Source: CAVXDY01 sp963721335 (GTDB lineage Bacteria > Actinomycetota > Thermoleophilia > Miltoncostaeales > Miltoncostaeaceae). Taken from it: a DNA stretch of 64,000 bases. This document shows, in pieces, positions 7,183 through 15,662 of the stretch. Below the pieces are notes generated by a model. That model had not been told where the DNA came from and searched no databases. It saw only the letters and a list, made by a program, of their open reading frames with translations. How positions within the stretch are numbered: the stretch's first letter is position 1; every line of letters starts with the position of its first letter. Position numbers and translations under genes: made by a program. Location of the stretch: assembly GCA_963721335.1 (NCBI GenBank), contig CAVRIV010000008.1:372001-436000 (forward strand). The letters are read 5' to 3'.

Positions 7183-8167
7183 ATGGCTGGTTCGCCCTCG
7201 CTGTTCTGGCGCGTCTTCGCCGTCAACGCGGGGCTTCTGGGCGCAATCGCCGCTCCTGCTGCTGTTCAGCCCAGTCGAGATCCACGCACCGATCAAGCCG
7301 ACGCAGGCGCTGATCGTCCTCGGCGGGCTTGTGATCACGGTGGCGGCGAACGCGATCGCTGCTCGCCGCGCGGTCGCCCCGCTCGAGCGACTCGCACAGC
7401 GCATGGACACGGTCGACCTGCTGCGGCCGGGCCAGCGCCTGCCCGTCGGCCGCCGCGACGAGGTCGGTCGCGTCGTCGCCGCCTTCAACCGCATGCTCGA
7501 CCGGCTCGAGCGCGAGCGCCAGCAGAGCGGCCGGCGCGTCCTCGCCGCCCAGGAGGCCGAGCGGGTCGGCATCGCCCGCGACCTGCACGACGAGGTCGGC
7601 CAGGTGCTGACCGGGGTGCTGCTGCAGCTCGACTCGATCGCCGAGACCGCGCCCGCGCACCGCGAGGAACTCGACGAGGCGAAGCAGACGCGTCCGCCGA
7701 GCGCTCGACGAGGTACGTCGCATCTCGAGCGAGCTGCGGCCCGGAGATGCTCGAGCACCTCGGCCTCGTCAGCGCTCTGACCGAGTTGACGACGACGTTC
7801 GCGCGCGTCTCGGGCGTCCGGGTCGAGCGCCGAGTTCGACCGGTCGCTGCCGAAGCTCGGCCCCGAGGCCGAGCTCGCCGTCTACCGCATCGCGCAGGAG
7901 AGCCTGACCAACGTCGCTCGCCACGCGCAGGCGAGCCGGGTGACGATCACGCTCGAGCGCGGCCGCGACAGCGTCGTCCTCCGCGTCGTCGACGACGGTC
8001 GCGGTTTCGTCGGAGCGCCCGAAGAGCACGGTGGTCTGCGCAGCATGCGCGAGCGGGCGCTGCTCGTCGACGGCGCGCTGGCGATCAAGCCGGCGCCCGG
8101 CGGCGGCGTCGAGGTGCGGCTCGAAGTCCCGGCGGCGCCGGTCGAGCAGGCCGCGGGGGTCGACTAA
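7183..8167 (+). CDS. NarL-family sensor histidine kinase, frame broken
   Basis: Two-component sensor kinase of about 327 residues. Order: short N-terminus MAGSPSLFWRVFAVNAGLL; membrane segment ending in ITVAANAIAARR; HAMP linker with RRDEVGRVVAAFNRML; HisKA_3 dimerisation box with the phosphorylated histidine in ARDLHDEVGQVLTG; HATPase_c with YRIAQESLTNVARHA (N box) and VVDDGRGFVG (G box). The parts lie in different frames; breaks near 7250, 7690, 7745 and 7830 each behave as a +1 insertion, and the span (985 = 3x327+4) agrees. The stop TAA shares one base with the response-regulator start. Many errors or true decay are both possible; motifs are intact. Confidence 0.78.
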
Positions 8168-8826
8168 TGCCGATCCCGCTCGTGACCCGGATCCTGATCG
8201 CCGACGACTTCCCGATCGTCCGCTCCGGCCTGAGGAAGGTGCTCGACGCCAAGCCCGACCTCGAGGTCGTCGCCGAGGCCGAGCGACGGCGCCGAGGCGG
8301 TCGAGAAGGCGCTCGAGGAGGACGTCCACCTCGCCATCCTCGACGTCTCGATGCCGCGCATGACCGGCATCCAGGCCGCCGCCGAGCTGCAGAAGCGCAA
8401 GCCGGAGCTCAGGATCGCTGATGCTGTCGATGCACGACAGCGAGCAGTTCCTGTTCGAGGCGCTGAAGGCCGGCGCCTCCGGCTACGTCCTGAAGTCCGG
8501 CGCCGACACGGACATCGTCGACGCCGTCCGCGCGGCGATGCGCGGCGACTCGTTCCTCTATCCGTCCGCGGTGACGACGCTCGTTCGCGACTACGTCGAG
8601 CGCGGCGGCCGCGGCGAGGAGCAGTTCGACGTGCTGACCCCGCGCGAGCTCGAGGTGCTGAAGCTGATCGCCGAGGCGTACACGTCGAAGGAGATCGCCG
8701 ACCGCGCTCTTCATCAGCATCAAGACCGTCGAGCGCCACCGCCAGAACATCCTCGACAAGCTCGGCATGCGCGACCGCGTCGAGCTGACGCGCTACGCGA
8801 TCCGCCGCGGACTGATCCAAGCCTAG
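8167..8826 (+). CDS. NarL/FixJ response regulator, frame broken
   Basis: Response regulator partner of the upstream kinase, about 219 residues. The receiver domain begins TRILIADDFPIVRSGLRKVL; the phospho-acceptor aspartate is in LAILDVSMPRM; the lysine switch is in GYVLKSGA. The LuxR-type DNA-binding domain has LTPRELEVLKLIAEAYTSKE followed by IKTVERHRQNILDKLGM. Three frame breaks (near 8280, 8417 and 8708), each like one extra base, separate the parts; their sum restores the length to a multiple of three. Target genes are not evident. Confidence 0.8.
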
Positions 8827-8915
8827 GCTCCAGCGGGCGCCTTCCGATGGAGCCTCCAGGATTCCCAGGTGGCTCCCTCAGGCTGCAAGCCGTGCCTCGG
8901 CCCGGTCATCACGCT

Positions 8916-9212
8916 TCACCGACAACAGTCCCACAACGAACCCAGCACGCAGTCCATGCCCGATGTGTGGCCGTATCGGCTGAGCCGGTGCACGGCATCC
9001 AGCACCGCCACGGTGTTCGATCGGTCAAGCGCGACTAGCAACTCGCGCACGATCCCGGTGACCATTCCCCGGCACGCGTAGTGCAAGTACTCGGCGGAGA
9101 TATCAGTCGTGGGGCGACACGCGGCATTCTCGATGAATTTCTCGAAGTAGGACCAGGCCCGCGGGATCGACAGCTCCCAGTGATCGTCGCTAGGGGGTGA
9201 GACCCACCTCAC
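8916..9212 (-). CDS. hypothetical protein, lower GC than neighbours
   Basis: 98-residue open frame from a GTG, no recognised family. The predicted protein has a balanced composition (FEKFIENAACRPTTDISAEY, LLVALDRSNTVAVLDAVHRL), unlike the Arg/Pro-rich shadows typical here, and the DNA is less GC-rich than its surroundings, which suggests a transferred gene. There is no clear ribosome site at the GTG. The rest of 8827-9444 shows nothing else except the ribosome site of the following sigma factor. Confidence 0.4.
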   Translation of the reverse strand: MRWVSPPSDDHWELSIPRAWSYFEKFIENAACRPTTDISAEYLHYACRGMVTGIVRELLVALDRSNTVAVLDAVHRLSRYGHTSGMDCVLGSLWDCCR

Positions 9213-9444
9213 GCCGCTACAACACCCATTGCCGGCGATGGGTTACCCAGCACGACGCACGCGAGAGGTGTTCGGGAATGCGGTCCTCGCATCGCCATCG
9301 GCCGGGCAGAGGACTCGCGGGCCTCGGACATGGGCTGTCACCCCGACTGGTTGGGGCCCCAGGCCCGTGAACATGGGTCCTTGACCTGATAGTTGGTCGC
9401 GGCCTGAGCGGCGATGCTGGAACGCAGCAACGGAGGTGATTCTG

Positions 9445-10116
9445 GTGTCAACCTCGATCGACCGCGGTGCCGACAGTTCGAAGCAAGCGACCACCGCGCC
9501 ACGCGTGGCGCGCTCGCAGGATTGCGATTCACGCGAGTGGCTGCGCCCTCTCCGGGCAGGGGGCGAGGCAGGCGACGCGGCGATCGCACGTCTGCACGCC
9601 CTCCTTCTGCGCGCGGCCCGGTACGAGGTGGCGCGCCGCCGGCCTGGCCTGCCGCACCTGCGTAGAGGCGAACTCGACGGCATCGCGCTCGAGGCCGCCG
9701 CCGACGCGCTCGTCAGCGTGCTTCGGCGCCTCGATGACTTTAGCGGCGAGAGCCGCTTCAGCACCTGGGTCTACAAGTTCGCCCTGCTCGAGACCGCAGT
9801 CAAGCTGCGCGAGCGCGCCTGGCAGGGACGCGAGCTGCCCGTCGAACCGAACGAGTGGAACCTGTTCGCGAACCTCGAGTTCGAACCCGATGTTCAGGTC
9901 GAGCAGCGCGAGCTACTGTCGGGCCTTCACACGGCGATCGAGGCCCTGACGCCTCATCAGCGGCGCGTGCTCCTCGCGGTGGCCGTGAATGGTGTGCCGA
10001 TGGACGTCCTCGCCGAGCGTCTCCAGATCAGCCGCGGCGCGCTCTACAAGACCCTGCATGACGCCCGCCAGAAGCTGCGCAGGCGCATCGGCGAACGCGG
10101 GCTGACGATCGCGTAG
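9445..10116 (+). CDS. ECF-type sigma-70 family RNA polymerase sigma factor
   Basis: 223-residue alternative sigma factor that would direct RNA polymerase to a stress regulon. Region 2 is seen around ALVSVLRRLDDFSGESRFST followed by WVYKFALLETAVK, and region 4 around ALTPHQRRVLLAVAVNG with helix-turn-helix MDVLAERLQISRGALYKTLH and a basic end. The start GTG at 9445 sits eight bases after GGAGG; another GTG at 9436 overlaps that ribosome site and is less likely. No anti-sigma factor gene is seen next to it. Its 3' end overlaps the convergent PQ-loop frame. Confidence 0.88.
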   Translation: MSTSIDRGADSSKQATTAPRVARSQDCDSREWLRPLRAGGEAGDAAIARLHALLLRAARYEVARRRPGLPHLRRGELDGIALEAAADALVSVLRRLDDFSGESRFSTWVYKFALLETAVKLRERAWQGRELPVEPNEWNLFANLEFEPDVQVEQRELLSGLHTAIEALTPHQRRVLLAVAVNGVPMDVLAERLQISRGALYKTLHDARQKLRRRIGERGLTIA

Positions 10117-10468
10117 CAGCAGGGAGGACGCCGTCTTGATCGCCCGCCCGGCTCCTCCGGCGCGGGTCGTTCGCGCGCAAGTGCGCATGAGTCTCGCAGA
10201 CCATCCCGCGGTAGCGGTGGGTCAGCAACACGATTACTGCAGCCGAAGTCAGGCTACTGGCCTGAAGCGCGATGAACACGGGATCGTGGCGATGGAGAGC
10301 GAGTGCGCCGATGAGGAGGCTGCTCGTCAGCCACATCGCCCAGGCCCGGCCACTGACTCCCGCCGAGCAGTGCTGGCGCGCGAGGTGGACCACCTGGGGC
10401 ACGTAGGCCACGACGCCTATCGAGACGCCAGCGACTCCGAGGAGCTCGAAGACAGTTGCCTGGCTCAT
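10028..10468 (-). CDS. PQ-loop (SemiSWEET-like) membrane protein
   Basis: Small membrane protein with one PQ-loop triple-helix unit, as in SemiSWEET sugar transporters, which work as dimers. Helix 1 LLGVAGVSIGVVAYVPQVVH carries the PQ motif; helix 2 AWAMWLTSSLLIGALAL; helix 3 FIALQASSLTSAAVIVLLTH. It starts at ATG 10468. The domain ends near residue 90; the remaining 56 residues are Arg-rich and run antisense over the end of the sigma factor, so the true stop may be earlier if a base is wrong. Substrate unknown. Confidence 0.72.
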   Translation of the reverse strand: MSQATVFELLGVAGVSIGVVAYVPQVVHLARQHCSAGVSGRAWAMWLTSSLLIGALALHRHDPVFIALQASSLTSAAVIVLLTHRYRGMVCETHAHLRANDPRRRSRAGDQDGVLPAATRSSARVRRCACAASGGRHAGSCRARRG

Positions 10469-10643
10469 CGAGCCACGATCTCCCGCCGCAAGGCCCGCTC
10501 GGCTGGATCGGGGTCGGTTTGAACGACACGGGGATCGTGGCGATCGTGCCGGCGTCGCAAGCCACACCCCGGTTTGGACAGGTCGTGGCAGTCGTTGCCT
10601 TCGTTTGCAGCGACGACGGCTCGCCCTTCGCTCTCCCAACGCA

Positions 10644-11128
10644 TCAAAGGGTCGTAGGGCAAGCCACTCTCCTAGCTTCCGTCGCGGTGCCGCCCAGGCT
10701 GAAGTGGACTGTGTCGCGGGCAAAGTCGCGGGTGTCGGCGTCGTCGCCGCCCGGCGGCACCACGACCACTGGGCACGGCGCTCGTCCCGAGACCTCGGCC
10801 GACACGCTGCCGAGCAGCGACGGCTGCGGTTGGGTCGAGCCGACGACGATCAACCTGGCCCCCTCGTCAGCGGCCGCGGCGAGGAGGCGGCCGGCCGGGT
10901 GGCCGACGTCAACGGCCAACCGGCGCCGGAGTCGGCCTCGGTCGTTCGCCCGCTCAGGTGCTCGAGCCGCTCGGCGATCGGGCTGATCTTCTCGTCGGCC
11001 GAACCGGGGTCGACGGCATGGACGAACACCAGCCGCAGCCCGACCTTGCAGCTCAGGCCGCGGGCGACGCGCGCAGCGCACTTGGCCGACTCCGAGTCGT
11101 CCACGCCACAGATGATCGAGCCGGTCAT
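10644..11128 (-). CDS. universal stress protein UspA family, frame broken
   Basis: UspA-fold stress protein of about 160 residues. The first half gives SIICGVDDSESAKCAARVAR and LRLVFVHAVDP; the second half gives LIVVGSTQPQPSLLGSVSAE and APCPVVVVPPG, which holds the nucleotide-binding GxxG-x9-G(S/T) type loop. The two halves are in different frames; one missing base near 10918 would join them (GWP to VDVGHPAGRL). The start ATG at 11128 has AAGGGATG upstream. It may bind ATP. The C-terminal 30 residues after the last strand are unusual. Confidence 0.8.
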
Positions 11129-11528
11129 CAACTCATCCCTTATCGCTTTCGTTAGGTTCGCCGCGGGTGGTCGCGACCGCCATCAGCTGACCCACCCATC
11201 TCAAGACAGTCGGGACTCCATGGCTGGACAGGGGCGCGCGGCCAGCGCCGGCCGATGATCGGACCACGACCGGATGGGTTGAGGGCAGGCTCAGGCGCCG
11301 GGACACGATGGGTGTCGCCTCCCGACAAATGAGGCGGCGACCCGATTTCTACCCTCGGCGGAGTCGGTGAAGCTCTCGAGCGAGATGGCGCAGCTCGCCG
11401 GGCCTTCTGTTGTGGCGTGAGGCGCGGCGAGGCCGGAAGCGGTTCAACGCTGCCTGCTGCCGTCTCCCAGCCGTTGCCAAGCCCGGCGCTTCGCCAGGCG
11501 TGAACCCGGTGACCCGAGGGAGGGGAAG
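11129..11528. other. 400-bp intergenic region
   Basis: Divergent region between the stress protein and the GreA-like gene. No coding frame is supported. An imperfect hairpin spans about 11310-11343 (GGGTGTCGCCTC against GAGGCGGCGACCC). The ribosome site of the next gene, GGGAGGGG, ends the region. Confidence 0.5.
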
Positions 11529-12077
11529 GTGACAGAAGCGCTCATCACACGCGACGGACTTGTGCGTCTGACCAACGAGCTCGAGCATCTGACGAACGAC
11601 GCCCGCGAGGAGATCGCAGAACGACTTCGCCACGCGATCTCGACCGACGCGAACATTCTCGAGAACAACGACTACCTCGACGCTCTCAGTGATTTGGCGG
11701 TTCTCGAGGGGCGAATAGCCCTCCTGCGGCAAAGGATCCGCTGGGCGCAAATCGCGGAGCCCGACCGGTCCAACGATCTTGCCGAGGTCGGTAAGCGGGT
11801 GCGCCTCCGAGACCTCGAGACGGGCGAGACGGCCGAGTACGAGCTGGTGGGGACGCTCGAGGCTGATCCCTTCCTGCGGCGAATCTCGATCCTCTCGCCA
11901 CTCGGACAAGCCCTTCTGGGCAAGCGCCTCGGCGAAACCGCAGTCGTCGAGGCCCCGAAAGGCCGGCTTCACTACGAGATCTTGGCCATCACGACACCCG
12001 TCGTGCCCCTGTTGAGACAGGTCCGCCCTGTTCCACGGGATCGCGCCGCTTCAGCAAATGAGGTCGCGACTCGATAG
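11529..12077 (+). CDS. GreA/GreB family transcript cleavage factor
   Basis: 182-residue GreA-like factor; such proteins enter the secondary channel of RNA polymerase and stimulate cleavage of backtracked RNA. The N-terminal coiled coil (residues 5-75) includes RDGLVRLTNELEHLTN and LENNDYLDAL at the tip region; the C-terminal FKBP-like domain has VGKRVRLRDLETGETAEYEL, ISILSPLGQALLGKRLGE and a VEAP strand. It begins at GTG after GGAGGGG. It has about 20 more C-terminal residues than usual. It might be one of the Gre-like regulators that only compete for the channel; the sequence does not decide this. Confidence 0.88.
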   Translation: MTEALITRDGLVRLTNELEHLTNDAREEIAERLRHAISTDANILENNDYLDALSDLAVLEGRIALLRQRIRWAQIAEPDRSNDLAEVGKRVRLRDLETGETAEYELVGTLEADPFLRRISILSPLGQALLGKRLGETAVVEAPKGRLHYEILAITTPVVPLLRQVRPVPRDRAASANEVATR

Positions 12078-12129
12078 CGGCGCGCCGTTCGGAGGGTCTG
12101 GGCCGGCGAGCGGCTTTCGGGAGGCATCG

Positions 12130-12489
12130 ATGAGCGGACGCCAGGACGGATGGCGAATAGCCTGCGGTCTATCTCTCGTTGGCGCGGCGCTCGCGGCGCT
12201 CGTTGCGGTTCGAGCGATAGAGGCACACGATTTCGACGGATTGCTCGACGCAGCGGGGGCGCGCACAGGAACGGCCAATGGCCTTCTTGCGTTCGGGCTC
12301 GCGGCGACCGCTGTCTGCGCCGCCGCCTTGGCCCGCCGTGCAGCGGCGTGGTCGATGGTTATCACGGTTGTCGCCGGCGCCGGCGGGGCCTTCGCCGTCG
12401 GCGGACTGTGGCTCCTGCCCGGCCTGATCTTCATCGTTGCGTCGCTCTGGACCCTGATGCTCGTGCCGGATGCCGGGGGCGGGCGCTGA
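12130..12489 (+). CDS. hypothetical membrane protein, 4 TM
   Basis: 119-residue protein with four hydrophobic segments: LSLVGAALAALVAVRAI, LLAFGLAATAVCAAALA, MVITVVAGAGGAFAVGGLWL and LIFIVASLWTLMLV. No family recognised. Start ATG 12130 follows GGGAGGC. It is 41 bases before a cydA remnant on the same strand, so both may derive from a respiratory or membrane gene cluster. Confidence 0.6.
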   Translation: MSGRQDGWRIACGLSLVGAALAALVAVRAIEAHDFDGLLDAAGARTGTANGLLAFGLAATAVCAAALARRAAAWSMVITVVAGAGGAFAVGGLWLLPGLIFIVASLWTLMLVPDAGGGR

Positions 12490-12530
12490 CGCCTGGCCGC
12501 GGTGGACCAGGAGTTCTGGAGGCTCGCCAG

Positions 12531-12647
12531 ATGCAGGCGCTCTCCTTCGCGGTGCACATTCCTCTCGTCTGCTTCGGGATCGCCTTCCCTATGCTCGTCC
12601 TCTGGTCGGCGCCACTTGAGGCCCGAGACGGGAGGATGAGCCATTAG
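12531..12647 (+). pseudogene. N-terminal remnant of cytochrome bd oxidase subunit I
   Basis: Only 38 codons. MQALSFAVHIPLVCFGIAFP strongly resembles the first membrane helix of cytochrome ubiquinol oxidase subunit I (CydA), including the histidine that ligates heme in this helix. After MLVLW the match stops and the frame ends at 12647. The residues directly before the ATG (VLEARQ) also fit a CydA N-terminus, so the gene may have begun further upstream. The rest of cydA and cydB is not present here, so this is a truncated remnant. Confidence 0.6.
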
Positions 12648-12829
12648 CCCCTCGGCCGACGCCATCACTCGCGACCCGCCTCGAGGGGGTACCCGCGGGC
12701 GCCGCGAGCTCGCAGAGGATGCCGAACCTACCCCGTGCCGCCCGCTGAACGGGCTGGTGCTGCCCTCCATATCGCTGGGGCGCTCGGTGACGCCTGAACA
12801 TCGACGCCACCGAGCGCCTCCGGGTTGCT
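12648..12829. other. gap after the cydA remnant
   Basis: 180 bases with no supported gene; the break point of the cydA remnant lies at its left edge. No inverted repeat or insertion-sequence end is visible. Confidence 0.4.
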
Positions 12830-13294
12830 CTACCGCGACCGGGCGAGGTCCCGGACGGGCGGGGTCGGGGCCGTCTCCGCGTGGCTGGACGGGGCGCGGC
12901 GTGCGCTCGAGGCCGCCAGCCGTCCGAGCGCGAGGGCCGCGAGAAGAAGCCCGAAGTCGCGCAGGGCGATGTCGTAGTAGGTCGGCGGATCCACCGTCAG
13001 CAGGTTGACCACGATGCCGGCGAGCCACGCCGCCACGACGTAGGCCCCGAGCCGCGGCGCCACGGCCACGAGGAGCCCGGCGAGGATCTCGACCACCCCG
13101 ACGACGTACATCAGCTCCTGCCCGCTGCCGGGGACGATGTCGTTGATCCACGGGGCGAGGTAGTCGGGCCACTCGACCATGAAGTCGAAGAACTTGTCGA
13201 GGCCGAACAGGATCGGCGCGAGCGCGAAGCCCGCGCGCAAGAGGAGAAAAGCCTGCCGGTCGGGCGCGCCGATCCGTTGCAAGAGGGCGGTCAT
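12830..13294 (-). CDS. DoxX family membrane protein
   Basis: 154-residue membrane protein of the DoxX/DoxD-like family. Pattern: QAFLLLRAGFALAPILFGLD, then KFFDFMVEWPDYLAPWI, then VVGVVEILAGLLVAVAPRLG, then VAAWLAGIVVNLLTV and FGLLLAALALGRLA, four helices as usual. The chosen ATG (13294) is eight bases after GGAGG; another ATG lies 15 bases upstream. The C-terminal 30 residues are polar. DoxX proteins are linked to redox or thiosulfate metabolism in some organisms, but the role here is not known. It is divergent from transaldolase. Confidence 0.82.
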   Translation of the reverse strand: MTALLQRIGAPDRQAFLLLRAGFALAPILFGLDKFFDFMVEWPDYLAPWINDIVPGSGQELMYVVGVVEILAGLLVAVAPRLGAYVVAAWLAGIVVNLLTVDPPTYYDIALRDFGLLLAALALGRLAASSARRAPSSHAETAPTPPVRDLARSR

Positions 13295-13473
13295 CAGGGG
13301 GGCCTCCATTCTGGGGTTCTGACACCGGACCCGGGTGGGGCCCACATGGAGGTTTGTGCGGGCGGCGGGCGCGCTCTTACCGGTCCCACCGTCTCCGTAA
13401 GACACGACCCCTCGGGCGACACCAACACTCCGAAGGCGTGATTCCGATCGTGAGCCAATCGAGGAGTGAGTCA

Positions 13474-14622
13474 ATGAGCACCGATGCGACCACGCATCCC
13501 GACCCGGTGGCCGAGGTGTCCGCGGCCGGGGTCTCCATCTGGCTGGACGACCTCGACCGCGAGCGGATCACAAGCGGCGACCTCGCCGCGCTGGCCCGCG
13601 AGCGGCACGTCGTCGGCGTGACCACCAACCCGACCATCTTCAAGAAGGCCCTCGCACGAGCGAGCGCCTACGACCTCCAGGTGCGCGACCTCGCCCTGCG
13701 CGGCGTCGCGGTCGAGGAGGCCGCCCGCGCCGTCAGCGCCTGGGACGTGCGCGCCGCCTGCGACGTCCTGCGTCCGGTCTTCGATGCGACCGGGGGCCGG
13801 GACGGGCGCGTATCCATCGAGGTCGATCCGCGGGTCGCCCTCGAGACCGAGCGGACGGTGGCCGAGGCTCGGGGGTTGTGGTGGCTGGTCGACCGGCCGA
13901 ACCTCTTCATCAAGGTCCCGGCCACGCGCGAGGGGGTCCGGGCCATTCCGCAGCTGCTTGCCGAGGGCATCAGCGTGAACCTCACGCTCATCTTCTCGGT
14001 GGCTCGCTATCGCGCGGTCGTGGACGCCTTCCTCGATGGTCTCGAGGAGCGCCTCCGCCGGGGGGCGACGCTCGAGGGTCTCGAGTCGGTCGCCTCGTTC
14101 TTCGTGAGCCGGGTGGACACCGAGGTCGACCGCCGCCTGGACGCGATCGCCGATCGCGACCCCGCTCGGGCCGAGGCCGCCCGGAGCCTCCGTGGGACAG
14201 CCGCCATCGCCAACGCCCGCCTCGCCTACGAAGCCTTCGAGGAGAGCCTCGCGACCGACCGCTGGCGCGCCCTCGCCGAGCGCGGCGCTCGGCCACAGCG
14301 GCCGCTCTGGGCCTCGACCGGCGTCAAGGACCCCGCCTACGACGACACCCGCTACGTGGTGGAGCTCCTGGGGCCCGAGACGGTGAACACCATGCCGGAG
14401 CTCACTCTGAGGGCCCTTGCCGACCACGGCCGGCCGCGCCGGGGCACGGCGCGCTCGGGCCGCGAGGAGGCCAGGGCGGTGATGCAGGAGCTGGCGCGCG
14501 CGGGCGTCGACATGGCCGACGTCACCGAGACCCTCGAGCGCGAGGGCCTCGAGAAATTCAGCGCCGACTGGAACGGCCTCCTGGACTCGCTCGGCGGCCG
14601 CCTCTCGGCGGTCGAGGGCTAG
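13474..14622 (+). CDS. tal: transaldolase
   Basis: Enzyme of the non-oxidative pentose phosphate pathway that transfers a dihydroxyacetone unit between sugar phosphates. 382 residues, normal for the actinobacterial type. Motifs: VTTNPTIFKKAL near the N-terminus, VSIEVDPRVA, LFIKVPATREG with the Schiff-base lysine, ISVNLTLIFSVARY, and RPLWASTGVKDPAYDDTRYV. The ATG follows GAGGAG. The gene converges with a small membrane protein gene, sharing the stop region; a GC-rich hairpin just downstream can terminate transcription. Confidence 0.95.
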   Translation: MSTDATTHPDPVAEVSAAGVSIWLDDLDRERITSGDLAALARERHVVGVTTNPTIFKKALARASAYDLQVRDLALRGVAVEEAARAVSAWDVRAACDVLRPVFDATGGRDGRVSIEVDPRVALETERTVAEARGLWWLVDRPNLFIKVPATREGVRAIPQLLAEGISVNLTLIFSVARYRAVVDAFLDGLEERLRRGATLEGLESVASFFVSRVDTEVDRRLDAIADRDPARAEAARSLRGTAAIANARLAYEAFEESLATDRWRALAERGARPQRPLWASTGVKDPAYDDTRYVVELLGPETVNTMPELTLRALADHGRPRRGTARSGREEARAVMQELARAGVDMADVTETLEREGLEKFSADWNGLLDSLGGRLSAVEG

Positions 14623-14886
14623 GGCCCTGCCGCGCGTCTCGCGCGCGGCCCGGACTGCCGCCCGCGCGAGAGTCGGAGGATGCCCCACGCCGAGACGAGC
14701 GCCCAGACCCCTTCCAGCAGGAAGCAGCCCCATTGGCGCTCGTACCAGGCCAACACGCTGAGCACGACCGAACCAACCAGGTTGAGGACGAGGTAGACCT
14801 GGACGCACGGAGAGCTTGTCGAGCTGCGCGGCCGCAAAGGCGGCGAGTATGAGGAGGGCACCGCCGACTTGAAGGATCTGGTCCAC
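14619..14886 (-). CDS. CBU_0592-like small membrane protein, frame broken
   Basis: Small membrane protein of about 88 residues with three hydrophobic segments: ILQVGGALLILAAFAAAQL, then VYLVLNLVGSVVLSVLAWYE, then GCFLLEGVWALVSAWGILRL. This order and the WGCFLLEGVWALVS pattern fit the CBU_0592 family of unknown function, often beside transporters. The start GTG (14886) follows AGAGGAC. The first helix is in another frame from the rest; one extra base near 14809 explains it (268 = 3x89+1). Confidence 0.68.
14628..14660. terminator. GC-rich hairpin after transaldolase
   Basis: A strong inverted repeat CCGCGCG-TCT-CGCGCGG lies about 10 bases after the transaldolase stop. There is no T-tract, as is common in very GC-rich genomes. 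It could act on both convergent genes, although it falls inside the 3' end of the leftward one. Confidence 0.4.
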
Positions 14887-15376
14887 TGTCCTCTCTGAGG
14901 AGGGTGTCGTCCGATGCTGAGCATCGGTGGCAAGAAGCCCCGGACGCGAGTCGTGGACCCCGTCGCACCGATGGTGCAAGTCTGTGGAGGTGGCTGTGGC
15001 CTCCTTGGTCAAGCCTGGAGCTGGGCGGTGATCGCCGGATGCGCCGTGAGCCTCACGGCCCTTGAGGCCCCACGGAGGGCGAGGAGGTGCGCATGCTTTC
15101 CTGCGCGTGGTCCCGCAGATACCTGGAAGGCGAGCATTGGCTCCGGCGCCGACGCCTTACGCCGATACGCGGAGGGCTAGGCCGCGTCGAATCCTCGTGA
15201 CCGGCGCCCCGGGGCGAGGACCGGCTCCGGGAGCCTGACGACGGGTCGGTGACCGGGCCCCCTGCACGACCCCGCGGACCCATCCTCATCGGGCGGGGCG
15301 TCGGCGTGGGCCGCGGGGGCCACGCCGCGTCAACGCGGCTTCACGTATCCATGGCGCACAACGATGGAACGGCTCC
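14887..15376. other. 490-bp gap left of the excisionase-like gene
   Basis: No gene is supported. One short frame with a good ribosome site (GGAGGTGCGC) starts at ATG 15093 and gives about 36 residues beginning MLSCAWSRRYLEGEH, but nothing supports it further. Several GC-rich hairpins occur (for example near 15200-15240). This could be the regulatory or attachment region of the putative island, but no repeat of the tRNA end is found here. Confidence 0.4.
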
Positions 15377-15652
15377 TTGAGCTCGCCAGGCCCTCGAACC
15401 GTTGAGGCGGCAGAGCCCCTTCTGAGCGTTCAGCAATGCGCCGCAGTCCTCGCGGTCAACCACAAGACTGTTCGCCGCCTCATCGCATCCGGTGCGCTGC
15501 CCGCGCTACGAGTGGGCCGCGTCCTGCGTATCCGACCCGATGATTTGGAGGTCCTGTCGCACCGTCCCTCGTGCATCGTCGTCACGCAGCCGGCACGACC
15601 GCGGCCACCTGGGGGCGAGTTCGCGCGCCGAGCACGGGCCGCGAGGCAGTAG
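15377..15652 (+). CDS. excisionase-family helix-turn-helix protein
   Basis: 91-residue DNA-binding protein of the MerR/excisionase (HTH_17) type: LLSVQQCAAVLAVNHKTVRR, LIASGALPALRVGRVLRI and RPDDLEVL are the standard helix-turn-helix and wing. It starts at TTG 15377. Directly upstream of a tyrosine integrase, it is a natural candidate for the recombination directionality factor of the same element, or for a repressor. Confidence 0.78.
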   Translation: MSSPGPRTVEAAEPLLSVQQCAAVLAVNHKTVRRLIASGALPALRVGRVLRIRPDDLEVLSHRPSCIVVTQPARPRPPGGEFARRARAARQ

Positions 15653-15662
15653 CCTCGGCGCC

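Noticed and set aside
9340..9420. TTGACC near 9380 as the sigma factor promoter
   Set aside because: No matching -10 box at the right spacing.
15093..15203. 36-codon frame with a good ribosome site
   Set aside because: Too short and without similarity or coupling; left as a note in the gap.
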